From NCBI GenBank assembly GCA_009698515.1, contig WLQA01000012.1, positions 1 through 12,369 of the forward strand: 12,369 nt of DNA, written 5' to 3'. The notes beneath the pieces were generated by a model. That model saw only the letters and a list, made by a program, of their open reading frames with translations. It did not search any database and was not told the DNA's origin. Source of the stretch: Actinomycetota bacterium (GTDB lineage Bacteria > Actinomycetota > Actinomycetes > Nanopelagicales > Nanopelagicaceae). A program made the position numbers and the translations under genes. This document shows positions 1-8,284 of the stretch, in pieces; the stretch's first letter is position 1; each line of letters opens with the position of its first letter.

Positions 1-956
1 TTTCCACTTGGTAATTTCTTTTGGCTCTTCTTTTTAATTAAACCAGCAATTCCAGCAGCGCTAGATGGTTCAACAAAGATTCCTTCTTTAGCGGCCACTA
101 ATTTATAAGCACTTAAAATCTCTTTATCTGTAACAGAATCAATTAATCCTTTAGATGCAACCTGCGCAGCTACTGCTTGTTGCCACGAGGCTGGATTTCC
201 AATTCGAATTGCTGTGGCAATTGTTTCTGGATTTTTCACAACTTTGTTTTTAACAATTGGCGCAGCTCCTGCTGCTTGAAATCCCCACATCATTGGTAAC
301 TTATGGGAAAGACCAGATTTGAAGTACTCCTTATAACCTTGCCAGTACGCCGTGATGTTTCCGGCATTTCCAACTGGAAGTGCATGTATATCTGGTGCGT
401 AACCCAACATATCTACAACCTCAAAGGCTGCTGTCTTTTGTCCTTCAATTCGATATGGATTAACTGAGTTAACAAGTGCAACTGGATAATTTTCAGATAA
501 CTCGCGAGCTAGATTTAAACAATCATCAAAATTTCCCTTCACCTGAAGCAATGTCGATCCATGCGCAATTGCTTGAGCCAACTTACCCATTGCAATTTTT
601 CCTTGTGGCACAAGTACAACTGGATTCATGCCAGCTTTTGTTGCATATGCCGCAGCACTTGCACTTGTGTTTCCAGTTGATGCACAAATAACAGCTTTGG
701 CACCATCTTCGGCAGCTTTAGAAATTGCCATTGTCATGCCACGATCTTTGAAAGATCCAGTTGGATTAGCACCTTCTACCTTTAGCCAAACCTCATTTTG
801 TAAAAGGTGAGAAAGGTATTCAGCATGAACTAGTGGTGTGCCACCTTCTCGCAAAGTAATAACGGGAGTTTTTGCATTTATCGGTAAACGTTTTCGATAC
901 TCTTCAATAACACCGCGCCATTGGTGGGCTCGTTCTTTCTCATAAAAAAATCCCAT
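1..956 (-). CDS. thrC: Threonine synthase, 3' end cut by window edge
   Basis: This is a PLP enzyme of the threonine branch that converts O-phosphohomoserine to threonine and phosphate in the cytoplasm. My translation gives 318 codons open to base 1, beginning MGFFYEKERAHQWRGVIEEY. The PLP-lysine motif NPTGSFKDRGM places the Schiff-base lysine at about K70. A phosphate-binding loop PVGNAGNIT lies near residue 200, and ASTGNTSASAAAYA near 95. Actinobacterial ThrC is about 355-360 residues, so some 35-40 residues are missing outside the window. The ATG overlaps the hom stop codon by one base (TAATG), which suggests translational coupling. In Mycobacterium thrB follows thrC; here that position is beyond the edge. 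The assignment is firm from motifs and position. Confidence 0.95.
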   Translation of the reverse strand, partial: MGFFYEKERAHQWRGVIEEYRKRLPINAKTPVITLREGGTPLVHAEYLSHLLQNEVWLKVEGANPTGSFKDRGMTMAISKAAEDGAKAVICASTGNTSASAAAYATKAGMNPVVLVPQGKIAMGKLAQAIAHGSTLLQVKGNFDDCLNLARELSENYPVALVNSVNPYRIEGQKTAAFEVVDMLGYAPDIHALPVGNAGNITAYWQGYKEYFKSGLSHKLPMMWGFQAAGAAPIVKNKVVKNPETIATAIRIGNPASWQQAVAAQVASKGLIDSVTDKEILSAYKLVAAKEGIFVEPSSAAGIAGLIKKKSQKKLPSG

Positions 957-2251
957 TAAATCTCACCCTCAACGCGCAGCACACTTGCCACATCGGTAAC
1001 GGAATCTAACTTAGAAAGCTCTTTAACTGTCGCACTTAAAGCTGATTCACTTGAAATATGTGTCATCACAATTAACTCTGCCTTATCACCGGCACCAGAT
1101 TGGCGAACAGTTTGAATTGAAACTTGATGAGATGCAAAAACATGAGCAACCGATTCCAACACACCAGGTTTATCTGCCACATTTAATCTAATTAAATAGC
1201 GAGTTTTAGTCTCGCCAATTTTGGCAATTTTGCGATCTGCATAATCACTCTCACGTGGACCAAGTCCGCCGGAAACTTTATGTCTTGCAACAGCAACTAA
1301 ATCACCCAAAATTGCAGAAGCAGTTGGCTCACCACCGGCACCTCGACCATAAAACATCATTTGGCCAGCTGCTTGTGACTCTACGAAAACTGCATTAAAG
1401 GAGTCGCGAACTGAGGCCAATGGATGATTGCGAGAGATTAATGCTGGATGTACGCGAACGGCAATAGCGCCATCTTCTGTGACATCTGCAATTGCCAATA
1501 ATTTAATTATTAAATCCATAGCTTTAGCAACCTTTACATCTGTTGCAGTGATCTTGCTAATTCCTTCACGATAAACATCAACATCAGTAACGCGAGAGTG
1601 AAATGCTAAACCAGCCAAGATAGCTGCCTTTGCTGCGGCATCAATTCCTTCTATATCTGCAGTTGGATCTGCTTCAGCAAAGCCCAGTTTTTGTGCCTCA
1701 CTTAATGCATCAGCAAATGCTGCGCCATTCTCATCCATCTTGGTAAGAATGTAATTTGTAGTTCCATTAACAATTCCCATTACTCGAACCACGTGATCAC
1801 CAATTAATGATTCACGTAGTGGACGCAAAATTGGAATTGCGCCAGCTACTGCAGCTTCGTAGTAAAGATCAACATTTGCCTGATCGGCTGCGGCATAAAG
1901 TTGCGCACCATGCTTGGCAAGTAATGCCTTATTAGCAGTAACAACTGATTTACCATTTTTAAGCGCTGTTAAAATTAATTCTCGTGCTGGTTCGATGCCA
2001 CCTAAAACTTCAATAATTAAATCAATATCGGGATCTGCAACAACTGATTTCAAATCTGAGGTAAGTAACTCATCTTTGATCCCATACTTTTTTGATTTTG
2101 GATCACGAACTGCAACTTTTACTAACTCAAGAGTTGCACCAGCGCGAGTAGATAAATCTGATTTATTTTCAATTAATAGTCGGGCTACTTGTGAACCGAC
2201 TACGCCGCAGCCGAGCATGCCGACTTTTAAAGTTGATTTAGCAGAGCTCAT
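956..2251 (-). CDS. hom: Homoserine dehydrogenase with C-terminal ACT domain
   Basis: The enzyme reduces aspartate semialdehyde to homoserine with NAD(P)H, the common step to threonine and methionine. The N-terminal Rossmann fold shows GCGVVG at residues 14-19 and the TANKALL segment with N107/K108. The catalytic domain has NGTTNYILTKM at 162-172 and the family signature around AEADPTADIEGIDAAAK at 192-208, including D204 and K208. An ACT domain begins near residue 352 (LIRLNVADKPGVLESVA), as in monofunctional 430-residue forms inhibited by threonine; that inhibition is inferred from the domain. The 431-residue length is typical. It starts 18 nt after the lysA stop without a clear Shine-Dalgarno, so it is probably read from the argS-lysA transcript. 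Confidence 0.97.
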   Translation of the reverse strand: MSSAKSTLKVGMLGCGVVGSQVARLLIENKSDLSTRAGATLELVKVAVRDPKSKKYGIKDELLTSDLKSVVADPDIDLIIEVLGGIEPARELILTALKNGKSVVTANKALLAKHGAQLYAAADQANVDLYYEAAVAGAIPILRPLRESLIGDHVVRVMGIVNGTTNYILTKMDENGAAFADALSEAQKLGFAEADPTADIEGIDAAAKAAILAGLAFHSRVTDVDVYREGISKITATDVKVAKAMDLIIKLLAIADVTEDGAIAVRVHPALISRNHPLASVRDSFNAVFVESQAAGQMMFYGRGAGGEPTASAILGDLVAVARHKVSGGLGPRESDYADRKIAKIGETKTRYLIRLNVADKPGVLESVAHVFASHQVSIQTVRQSGAGDKAELIVMTHISSESALSATVKELSKLDSVTDVASVLRVEGEI

Positions 2252-2269
2252 TGGAGAAGTATCTCAAAC

Positions 2270-3631
2270 TTATGACAGTCGCCGTGGCACTTCAATTACG
2301 TCTAAGGAGAGCAAATCAGCCTGATTTTCTCTGCGTAATATTGTGCGAGCAGCACCATCTTTAACTGCAATAACAGCAGGTCGTGGCATGTGGTTGTAAT
2401 TGCTAGCCATGCTGCGTCCATATGCACCAGTTGCTGGAAATGCTAATAAATCACCAGGTGCAATATCTTCTGGCAGTTGTAAATCAAAAATTAAGATATC
2501 GCCAGTTTCGCAATGTTTGCCAACAATTCGTGATGAAATACTTTTAGCAGTTGATGTGCGATTAGCTAAAAATGCAGAGTAAGTCGCACCATATAAAGCT
2601 GGTCGAATATTTTCACTCATTCCGCCATCTACTGAAATGTATCTACGCTGCGTTCCATCCTCTAGCGTTACAGATTTTGTAGTTCCAACCTCATAAATAG
2701 TTGTAGTAGTTGGACCAACAATTGCGCGACCTGGTTCAATAGAAATAGTTGGCACCTTTAAATTAGCTTTAGCGCACTCATCTTTTATTACCTTTGCTAA
2801 TACTGGAAGAACCTCATCTGGTGCAATTGCTTTTTCATTTTTGGTGTAGGCAATTCCATAACCGCCACCGATATTTAACTCAGGTAACTCTTTACCGAAC
2901 TTATCTCGCACCGCAGCAAGTGCTGCAACTAAACGTTGCGCCGCTAAGGTAAAGCCGGTTACCTCAAATATTTGCGAGCCGATATGGCAGTGAACGCCAA
3001 TTAGATTTAATGATTCTTGCGCTAAACATTTCTCAATTGCTTGCATGGCAGCGCCACTTGCGATAGAAAACCCAAATTTCACATCCTCATGAGCAGTAGA
3101 GATAAATTCATGTGTATGTGCTTCAACGCCAGGTGTTAAACGAACATAAACATTTTGTTTTTTACCTGCAGTCGCTGCAACTTGCGCAACCCGCTCGATC
3201 TCAACAAAAGAATCAATAACAATGGCGCCAACCCCGGCTGAAACAGCCATCTCTATTTCAGCTACGGATTTATTGTTGCCGTGAAACTCAATTCGCTTTG
3301 CTGGAAATTCTGCAGCAAGTGCAACAGCTAATTCACCACCTGTACAAACATCAAGATTTACATTTAACTCATTTAACCATTTAGCTACTTCAACGCAGAT
3401 AAATGATTTTGCGGCGTAGTAAAGCTTTCCGCCAGTAAAACTCTGAGTTAATGCTTGTTGCCAGGCATTCACACGATCGGCAAAATCTGCTTGATCTAAG
3501 ACAAAAAGTGGTGAACCAAACTCTTTGGTTAACGCGGTTGCAGAGCAGCTGGCTATTGAAATAGTTCCACCGAAATCATTTTCATTTTCAATCTTTAAAT
3601 TCTTTGAAAATAGCGAGGTTGAGTAGCTCAT
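2270..3631 (-). CDS. lysA: Diaminopimelate decarboxylase
   Basis: The enzyme decarboxylates meso-diaminopimelate to L-lysine, the last step of lysine synthesis, and also draws on the peptidoglycan precursor pool. It is a fold-III PLP enzyme. The TIM-barrel PLP lysine is K75 in YYAAKSF, followed by HCHIGSQ at 214-220, the glycine-rich phosphate loop NIGGGYG near 253-259 and EPGR at 299-302. The C-terminal barrel supplies C374-E375 (CETGD) and Y404 (TGAYGRSMAS), which complete the active site across the dimer. At 453 residues it is close to actinobacterial LysA. Its ATG lies 3 nt beyond the argS stop, so the two genes are co-transcribed and probably coupled. Confidence 0.97.
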   Translation of the reverse strand: MSYSTSLFSKNLKIENENDFGGTISIASCSATALTKEFGSPLFVLDQADFADRVNAWQQALTQSFTGGKLYYAAKSFICVEVAKWLNELNVNLDVCTGGELAVALAAEFPAKRIEFHGNNKSVAEIEMAVSAGVGAIVIDSFVEIERVAQVAATAGKKQNVYVRLTPGVEAHTHEFISTAHEDVKFGFSIASGAAMQAIEKCLAQESLNLIGVHCHIGSQIFEVTGFTLAAQRLVAALAAVRDKFGKELPELNIGGGYGIAYTKNEKAIAPDEVLPVLAKVIKDECAKANLKVPTISIEPGRAIVGPTTTTIYEVGTTKSVTLEDGTQRRYISVDGGMSENIRPALYGATYSAFLANRTSTAKSISSRIVGKHCETGDILIFDLQLPEDIAPGDLLAFPATGAYGRSMASNYNHMPRPAVIAVKDGAARTILRRENQADLLSLDVIEVPRRLS

Positions 3632-3634
3632 GGA

Positions 3635-5320
3635 TTACATCTTCTCCGGCGCAGAAACACCAAGTAAATCTAAGGCATTGCTAATTACTTGTGCAGTTGC
3701 TAAACATAAAGTTGCACGTGCGGAGTTTAACTCTGTAGCTTTTTCATCTCCTAGTGGTAGCACGCGACAATCGTTGTAGAAGCGATGGTAAACACCAGCT
3801 AACTCTTCGGCATATCTGGCAACTCGATGTGGCTCTCGCATCTCTGCGGCGCCTTGCACAACTCTTGGAAATTCAGCAAGCAAACCAATTAACTCGCGTT
3901 CGCGCTCATGTGAAAGTAGGGCTGCTTGATATGCATCTGCGCCATATTTAATGCCAAACTCTTTTGCATTACGTAATACCGCACAAATACGAGCATGTGC
4001 ATACTGCACGTAATACACCGGATTCTCATTAGTATTTTTCCGAAGCAAATCCACATCCATCACCATTGGAGTATCAGTTGGATATCTAATTAATGTGTAA
4101 CGAGCTGCATCAACGCCAACTTTTTCTACTAACTCTTCTAAAGTAATAATGGTGCCAGCGCGTTTAGAAAGTTTTAACTCCTCCCCACCTTCCATAATTT
4201 TTACCATCTGCCCAATTAATACTTCAATATTAATTTCGGGATCATCGCCAGCACATGCCGCGATCGCCTTCAAGCGACCAACATATCCATGGTGATCTGC
4301 ACCGACCATATAAATACATAAATTAAATCCACGTTCGCGTTTATTTACATAGTAAGCAGTGTCAGATGCAAAGTAAGCAAAGGAGCCATCGGACTTAATA
4401 ATTACCCGATCCTTATCATCACCAAAATCTGTTGTGCGTAGCCAAGTTGCATTCTCGGATTCAAAGACATGGCCTTGAGATTTTAATTTTTCTAATGAAT
4501 GATGGAAAAAATCCTTTTCATATAAAGATTTCTCAGAGAACCAAATATCAAAGTGGGTTCCGAAGTTATCCAGCACCGATTGTTGTTGCTTTAACTGTAA
4601 TTTATAACCGGCATCCCTAAACGCCGCAATTGCTTCATCTTCAGATAGTTTTAGAAATTCTGGATTACTTTTGGAAATCTCTGCAGCCAAATCTGCAATA
4701 TATTCACCGTGATAGCCATCTTCTGGGCGATCTTTTCCAATTGCTACCGCTCTAATTGATGCACCAAATAAATCCATCTGATTGCCGCGATCATTTATAT
4801 AGAACTCGCGAATTACATCAGCACCGGCAGCGCTTAAAACTCGGCCAAGTGCATCTCCGACAGCGGCCCAGCGGGTGTGCCCAAGATGTAATGGACCAGT
4901 TGGGTTGGCACTAACAAACTCTAGATTTATTTTTTTATCACTTAACCATTTGCCATGACCAAATTTCTTGGCATTTTTTAATATCTCAATTACCACTGCG
5001 CCTTGACTTGCAGTATCCAAAGTTATATTTATAAATCCAGGGCCAGCTATTTCTACCTTACTTATTCCTGCTGCAGTTAATAAATCATTTTCAGTTAATG
5101 ATTTAACAATTAATTCGGCAACTGCGCGAGGTTGCATGCCAGCAGATTTGGCGAGCGCAAGTGCAACTGATGTTGCATAATCACCATGCTCGCGATTCTT
5201 GGGACGATCTAAATTAATTTCAGTAGGTAATGGCGCTGTTAACTCACCCGCAGCGATCACTCGATTTAGCGCGCTAAGCAGCGCTGTTTGAACCAGTGTT
5301 TGTGCGGAAGATTCACTCAT
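3635..5320 (-). CDS. argS: Arginyl-tRNA synthetase
   Basis: This class I synthetase charges tRNA-Arg. Numbered from the ATG at 5320 (561 residues), the N-terminal tRNA-binding domain covers about 1-85. The catalytic domain has the HIGH-type motif HLGH at 145-148 (SANPTGPLHLGH) and a KMSKS-type loop KLSKR at 383-387. The DALR anticodon-binding domain at the end includes YVQYAHARI and HRVARYAEELAGVYHRFYNDCRVLP. I chose the ATG at 5320 over an in-frame TTG at 5353: the resulting N-terminus matches what I recall of the mycobacterial protein, and neither site has a good Shine-Dalgarno. It is the first gene of the argS-lysA-hom-thrC operon, divergent from tRNA-Leu. Confidence 0.95.
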   Translation of the reverse strand: MSESSAQTLVQTALLSALNRVIAAGELTAPLPTEINLDRPKNREHGDYATSVALALAKSAGMQPRAVAELIVKSLTENDLLTAAGISKVEIAGPGFINITLDTASQGAVVIEILKNAKKFGHGKWLSDKKINLEFVSANPTGPLHLGHTRWAAVGDALGRVLSAAGADVIREFYINDRGNQMDLFGASIRAVAIGKDRPEDGYHGEYIADLAAEISKSNPEFLKLSEDEAIAAFRDAGYKLQLKQQQSVLDNFGTHFDIWFSEKSLYEKDFFHHSLEKLKSQGHVFESENATWLRTTDFGDDKDRVIIKSDGSFAYFASDTAYYVNKRERGFNLCIYMVGADHHGYVGRLKAIAACAGDDPEINIEVLIGQMVKIMEGGEELKLSKRAGTIITLEELVEKVGVDAARYTLIRYPTDTPMVMDVDLLRKNTNENPVYYVQYAHARICAVLRNAKEFGIKYGADAYQAALLSHERERELIGLLAEFPRVVQGAAEMREPHRVARYAEELAGVYHRFYNDCRVLPLGDEKATELNSARATLCLATAQVISNALDLLGVSAPEKM

Positions 5321-5402
5321 TTGAGCAAGGCTACCCGTTGCTGCCTTTACCAAGGGTGAGGGTTTGGCGCAGATGGCATATGCACCGTAATCTTGCCCCC
5401 TT

Positions 5403-5424
5403 ACTCAGCCTTTGATCGGTGAGT
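5403..5424. repeat. Imperfect inverted repeat before tRNA-Leu
   Basis: ACTCA-G-CC (5403-5410) pairs with GG-TGAGT (5418-5424) around a 7-nt centre, with a single unpaired G. It ends 6 nt before the tRNA and lies in the 110-bp gap shared with divergent argS. It could be a protein-binding site or part of the tRNA promoter region. I see no convincing -35/-10 pair to anchor it. Confidence 0.35.
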
Positions 5425-5430
5425 GATATT

Positions 5431-5512
5431 GCGGGAGTGGTGAAATGGCAGACACGCAGGTCTTAGGAACCTGTGCTTCGGCGTGTGGGTTCAAGTCCCA
5501 CCTCCCGCACCA
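5431..5512 (+). tRNA. tRNA-Leu, anticodon UAG, with encoded CCA
   Basis: The full cloverleaf can be drawn. The acceptor stem is GCGGGAG (5431-5437) with CTCCCGC (5502-5508). The anticodon stem is CAGGT/ACCTG (5457-5461/5469-5473) around loop CTTAGGA with anticodon TAG (5464-5466). There is a long variable arm of about 11 nt (class II, as expected for Leu). The T stem is GTGGG/CCCAC (5485-5489/5497-5501) with loop TTCAAGT. The discriminator is A5509 and the 3' CCA is in the DNA (5510-5512). It reads CUA and, by wobble, other CUN codons; CUU and CUA are the leucine codons favoured by the rhodopsin gene at the end of this window. Confidence 0.97.
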
Positions 5513-5579
5513 ATTTAATAAATTTTTCCATTTATAAATCACCCTTGTTTTATTCAAAATTGAGCGGAAGGATCACAAC

Positions 5580-6425
5580 ATGGCAGAGAAAAATTTCTTA
5601 TCTTGGGTTGGTTTTAAAGGTGAAGGTTCCGATCAACCAGCGCCAGCTGAAAATGCCTTAGAACGTATTCGCCAACTTGAATCACAATTAAGTGACATGC
5701 GCTCTCGCCGCGACATTACCTCTTTAACTAAAGAAGAGTTTGAAATCCTGGCAACTGAAACCGCCATGAGCATTATCAAATCTGCACAAGCTCGCGAAGC
5801 TAAAGCAAATAGTGCAGCACAGAAAATTATTAATGAATCTACTCGCGAAATTAAAGAAAAATTAGAATCTGCCGAGACTAAAGCAAAGGCAATTCTGAGT
5901 GCCGCCGAAAATCGTGGTCGTAAGTACTTGCAAGCAGCTGAAGATGATGCGGATGAACTTCGTTCAAATGCGGAAGCTGAAGCCGAAGAAACTTTAAATG
6001 AATCTACCCGTGAAGCAACTCAGCTAACATCTGCGGCACGTCGTGAATCTCAAAAGATGATTGAAAATGCCGCAAGTCAGATAATTGATTATCGAGGTTG
6101 GTTATCTAGCGCCATCTCGGAGGCCGAGCGCCTACACCGTTCCCAAAATGCATCTTTAAATGCAGCTGAACAAGCAATTCAACAAACTCGTCAAAAATTA
6201 CAACATGCATTTGATCGTCTGGCTGAATTGCAAATGGACATCAACGCCAATCTAGATGCAGCAAATAAACCTGCAGGTAAAACTTTTGTTTCCGGAAAAG
6301 GTAAGCAGCAAGCACTTGCCGCTGAGCGTCAACAGATTGCGGCCAGAAAAGCTGCAGCCAAAAAAGAGGCTGCAAATAAAAGAGCTGCAAATAAAAAGAA
6401 GTCACCTGCTAAGAAAAAGAAGTAA
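5580..6425 (+). CDS. Coiled-coil protein with basic Lys/Ala tail (possibly DivIVA-like)
   Basis: I do not recognise a specific family. The 281-residue product has three parts. A short hydrophobic start (NFLSWVGF, residues 5-12) could be an amphipathic membrane-contact helix. An uninterrupted Ala/Glu/Arg-rich helix runs from about 25 to 230 with no proline. The last 26 residues (256-281) contain 11 Lys and 2 Arg in an A/K pattern like histone H1 tails. NESTRE occurs at 85-90 and again at 140-145, exactly 55 residues or five hendecads apart, which fits an 11-residue coiled-coil period. No signal peptide or transmembrane segment is seen. Overall make-up resembles actinobacterial DivIVA/Scy-type polar scaffold proteins, but the DivIVA N-terminal motif is not evident. 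A strong Shine-Dalgarno GGAAGGA (5566-5572) sits 7 nt before the ATG. Confidence 0.85.
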   Translation: MAEKNFLSWVGFKGEGSDQPAPAENALERIRQLESQLSDMRSRRDITSLTKEEFEILATETAMSIIKSAQAREAKANSAAQKIINESTREIKEKLESAETKAKAILSAAENRGRKYLQAAEDDADELRSNAEAEAEETLNESTREATQLTSAARRESQKMIENAASQIIDYRGWLSSAISEAERLHRSQNASLNAAEQAIQQTRQKLQHAFDRLAELQMDINANLDAANKPAGKTFVSGKGKQQALAAERQQIAARKAAAKKEAANKRAANKKKSPAKKKK

Positions 6426-6450
6426 TTAATAACTACAGAAGTTATTAATT
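6424..6450 (+). terminator. Perfect AT-rich 11-bp hairpin after the coiled-coil gene
   Basis: AATTAATAACT (6424-6434) and AGTTATTAATT (6440-6450) are exact reverse complements around a 5-nt loop ACAGA. The left arm begins inside the TAA stop. It is followed by TAGTAG rather than a T run and has only one G-C pair, so it is at best a weak or partial terminator separating the coiled-coil gene from the acyltransferase 48 nt downstream. It could instead protect the 3' end of the upstream message. Confidence 0.5.
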
Positions 6451-6473
6451 TAGTAGAACCAGATTTTCTCTAG

Positions 6474-8240
6474 ATGAGTACATCTACCACAAAGCCAGTT
6501 CGCCATATTCAATCTATTGATGGCTTGCGGGCAATTGCAGTTACCGCAGTAGTTCTCTACCACTTAGGTATCTCTTGGATTCCCGGCGGCTTCTTGGGCG
6601 TTGATCTATTCTTTGTTATTTCCGGTTATGTAATTACTAGATTAATTCTCGATTCAATTAATCGATCAAGTGCGCTCGATCTGCGCGCCTTTTATTGGGC
6701 AAGATTGCGCCGAATTTATCCAGGCTTTTTATTTATGGTCTTTAGCACCATTATTTTTATTGGAGTTTGGGCCCCTGAAGCAATTAGAAGGTTTTTAAAA
6801 GATTTACCTTACGCATTAACTGGAACAATGAACTGGTCTCTAGTTGCTCGTCATCAAGATTACTTTGAAGCGATTGGTAGGCCGCCATTACTTCAGCACA
6901 CTTGGTCACTTGCAGTTGAGCTTCAGTTTTATTTGATTTGGCCAGTAATTTTATTAACCGTTCTTAAGTATTTCGGAAAGAAAAATGTTGCCCGTGCAGC
7001 TTTAGCAATCGCCATGATTTCAGGCGCCACTTTATTCTTAGTCTCTCTAAAACTGGATGCATCAAATGCGCAACAAGTAAGCCATGTTTACTTTGGTACA
7101 GATACTCACTCATTAGGTTTATTTCTAGGCTCAGCTCTTGCCGTCAGTTGGATTCCGCAAAACTTAAGTGCTGATATTGCAAAGCGCGCTCAAGATGTGG
7201 TGGATGGTATTGGTGTTGTTGGATTACTTGGATTACTAAGTACATTTTTCTTTATTGATGAAACCAATGCCACACTTTATAAAATTGCATTCCCACTTGC
7301 CGGCATTTTTGGTTGTTTAGTAATCATTTCATTGGTTCATCCAGCTTCTCGATTTGCTCCGCTAATTAGCAGCGCCCCGTTTGCGTGGATTGGCGAACGC
7401 AGTTATGGAATTTATATTTGGCACTGGGTTGTTTTCCAAGTTACCAGGCCATCCGTGGATATAACAGGTGATCCATGGGCTCTTTATTTGGCCCGAGTTC
7501 TATTGGTTCTAGCACTTGCTGACATTTCACTTCGTTGGGTAGAAATTCCATTTCGCCAAGGAAATATTCAAAATTGGATTCGTGGCATTAAGTACCGGGC
7601 GCCAAAAGTTCAATTACGACATAAAACTTACATTGTAATTTCAATAGTTTCATTAATTGCAGTTTCAACCTCTATCTCTGTTCAAGCAATTAACAAAGCT
7701 GATTTACTTGCCAGACAAGCAGCCCAAGAGTTGGAAACAGATCAGAGTGCAACTCAAGATTTAGGAAGCACAACTGGATTATGGGTAACTGGAGATTCAG
7801 TTATTCTGGGAATTAGAGCCAAGCTTGAAAAGCAGGTGCATATTTCATTAATAAATGCACGTGTTGGCCGGCAAGCACCTGAATTACTTGCAGTTATGCG
7901 AGTAGATCAATCATCAGTTCCAGAATCACCGGTAATTTTTAATCTAGGAAATAATAATAAGTTAAGTGAACAAACTGTGATTGATATCTTTGAGGTAATT
8001 AAAAATCAACCACAAATAATTGTGGTTAACACGGCTGTTCCAAGACCATGGCGCGATGAAAACAATCAAATTATTTCGCGGGTAGCTAGTAGATATCCAA
8101 ATGTTAGATTAATTGATTGGCAAAATATTTCAGAAGGACATCCAGAATTATTTGCACCAGATGGTGTGCACTTAAGTCCGACTGGATCAGATGCGTATGT
8201 TGCATCTGTACTAAAAGTTCTAGATCTTATAAAAAAATAA
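6474..8240 (+). CDS. OafA/YrhL-type membrane acyltransferase fused to SGNH domain
   Basis: This is a predicted envelope O-acyltransferase of the acyltransferase-3 family, which moves acetyl or other acyl groups onto cell-surface glycans or peptidoglycan. The N-terminus has the family hallmarks: SIDGLRAIAVTAVVLYHLG with H30, GGFLGVDLFFVISGYVITRLI at about 38-58, the RLRRIYP motif at 77-83 and QHTWSLAVELQFYLIWP around 141. About ten transmembrane helices fill residues 15-360, and one more near 385-405 leads into an extracytoplasmic SGNH domain. That domain shows GDSV with nucleophile S442, LGNNN at 491-495, and DGVH with D563/H566. The combination predicts acyl carriage across the membrane and transfer outside. 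The acceptor is unknown. The 588-residue length is normal for the fused type. No Shine-Dalgarno is visible before the ATG. Confidence 0.93.
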   Translation: MSTSTTKPVRHIQSIDGLRAIAVTAVVLYHLGISWIPGGFLGVDLFFVISGYVITRLILDSINRSSALDLRAFYWARLRRIYPGFLFMVFSTIIFIGVWAPEAIRRFLKDLPYALTGTMNWSLVARHQDYFEAIGRPPLLQHTWSLAVELQFYLIWPVILLTVLKYFGKKNVARAALAIAMISGATLFLVSLKLDASNAQQVSHVYFGTDTHSLGLFLGSALAVSWIPQNLSADIAKRAQDVVDGIGVVGLLGLLSTFFFIDETNATLYKIAFPLAGIFGCLVIISLVHPASRFAPLISSAPFAWIGERSYGIYIWHWVVFQVTRPSVDITGDPWALYLARVLLVLALADISLRWVEIPFRQGNIQNWIRGIKYRAPKVQLRHKTYIVISIVSLIAVSTSISVQAINKADLLARQAAQELETDQSATQDLGSTTGLWVTGDSVILGIRAKLEKQVHISLINARVGRQAPELLAVMRVDQSSVPESPVIFNLGNNNKLSEQTVIDIFEVIKNQPQIIVVNTAVPRPWRDENNQIISRVASRYPNVRLIDWQNISEGHPELFAPDGVHLSPTGSDAYVASVLKVLDLIKK

Positions 8241-8270
8241 TCCCCACCAATTTCTTGGTGAGGATTATTT
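8235..8270. terminator. Bidirectional terminator between convergent genes
   Basis: Arms of 16 bp (8235-8250 and 8255-8270; core TAATCCCCACCAA/TTGGTGAGGATTA) enclose a 4-nt loop. There is one mismatch. As minus-strand RNA it becomes a G-U pair, the loop reads GAAA (a GNRA tetraloop) and the stem runs into a T-rich stretch ending TTTTTTTATAAG. As plus-strand RNA it is a C-A mismatch and the hairpin is followed by AAATTACTTTTTGATT. It therefore can serve both the acyltransferase and the membrane-protein gene, and looks better for the minus-strand gene. Confidence 0.85.
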
Positions 8271-8284
8271 AAATTACTTTTTGA

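Noticed and set aside
1914..2324. 136-codon open frame on the plus strand inside hom/lysA
   Set aside because: It lies opposite a clearly conserved enzyme, has no Shine-Dalgarno, and its translation shows no recognisable motif.
5321..5353. In-frame TTG giving an 11-residue longer ArgS
   Set aside because: The ATG at 5320 gives the N-terminus expected for the family. The TTG has no Shine-Dalgarno and the extra residues look unlike ArgS.
5518..5535. ATAAAT/ATTTAT inverted repeat after the tRNA
   Set aside because: Only six A-T pairs around a loop of six bases in a very AT-rich stretch, too weak to call a terminator. Nearby boxes TTTCCA and TTTTAT are also too degenerate to name a promoter for the coiled-coil gene.
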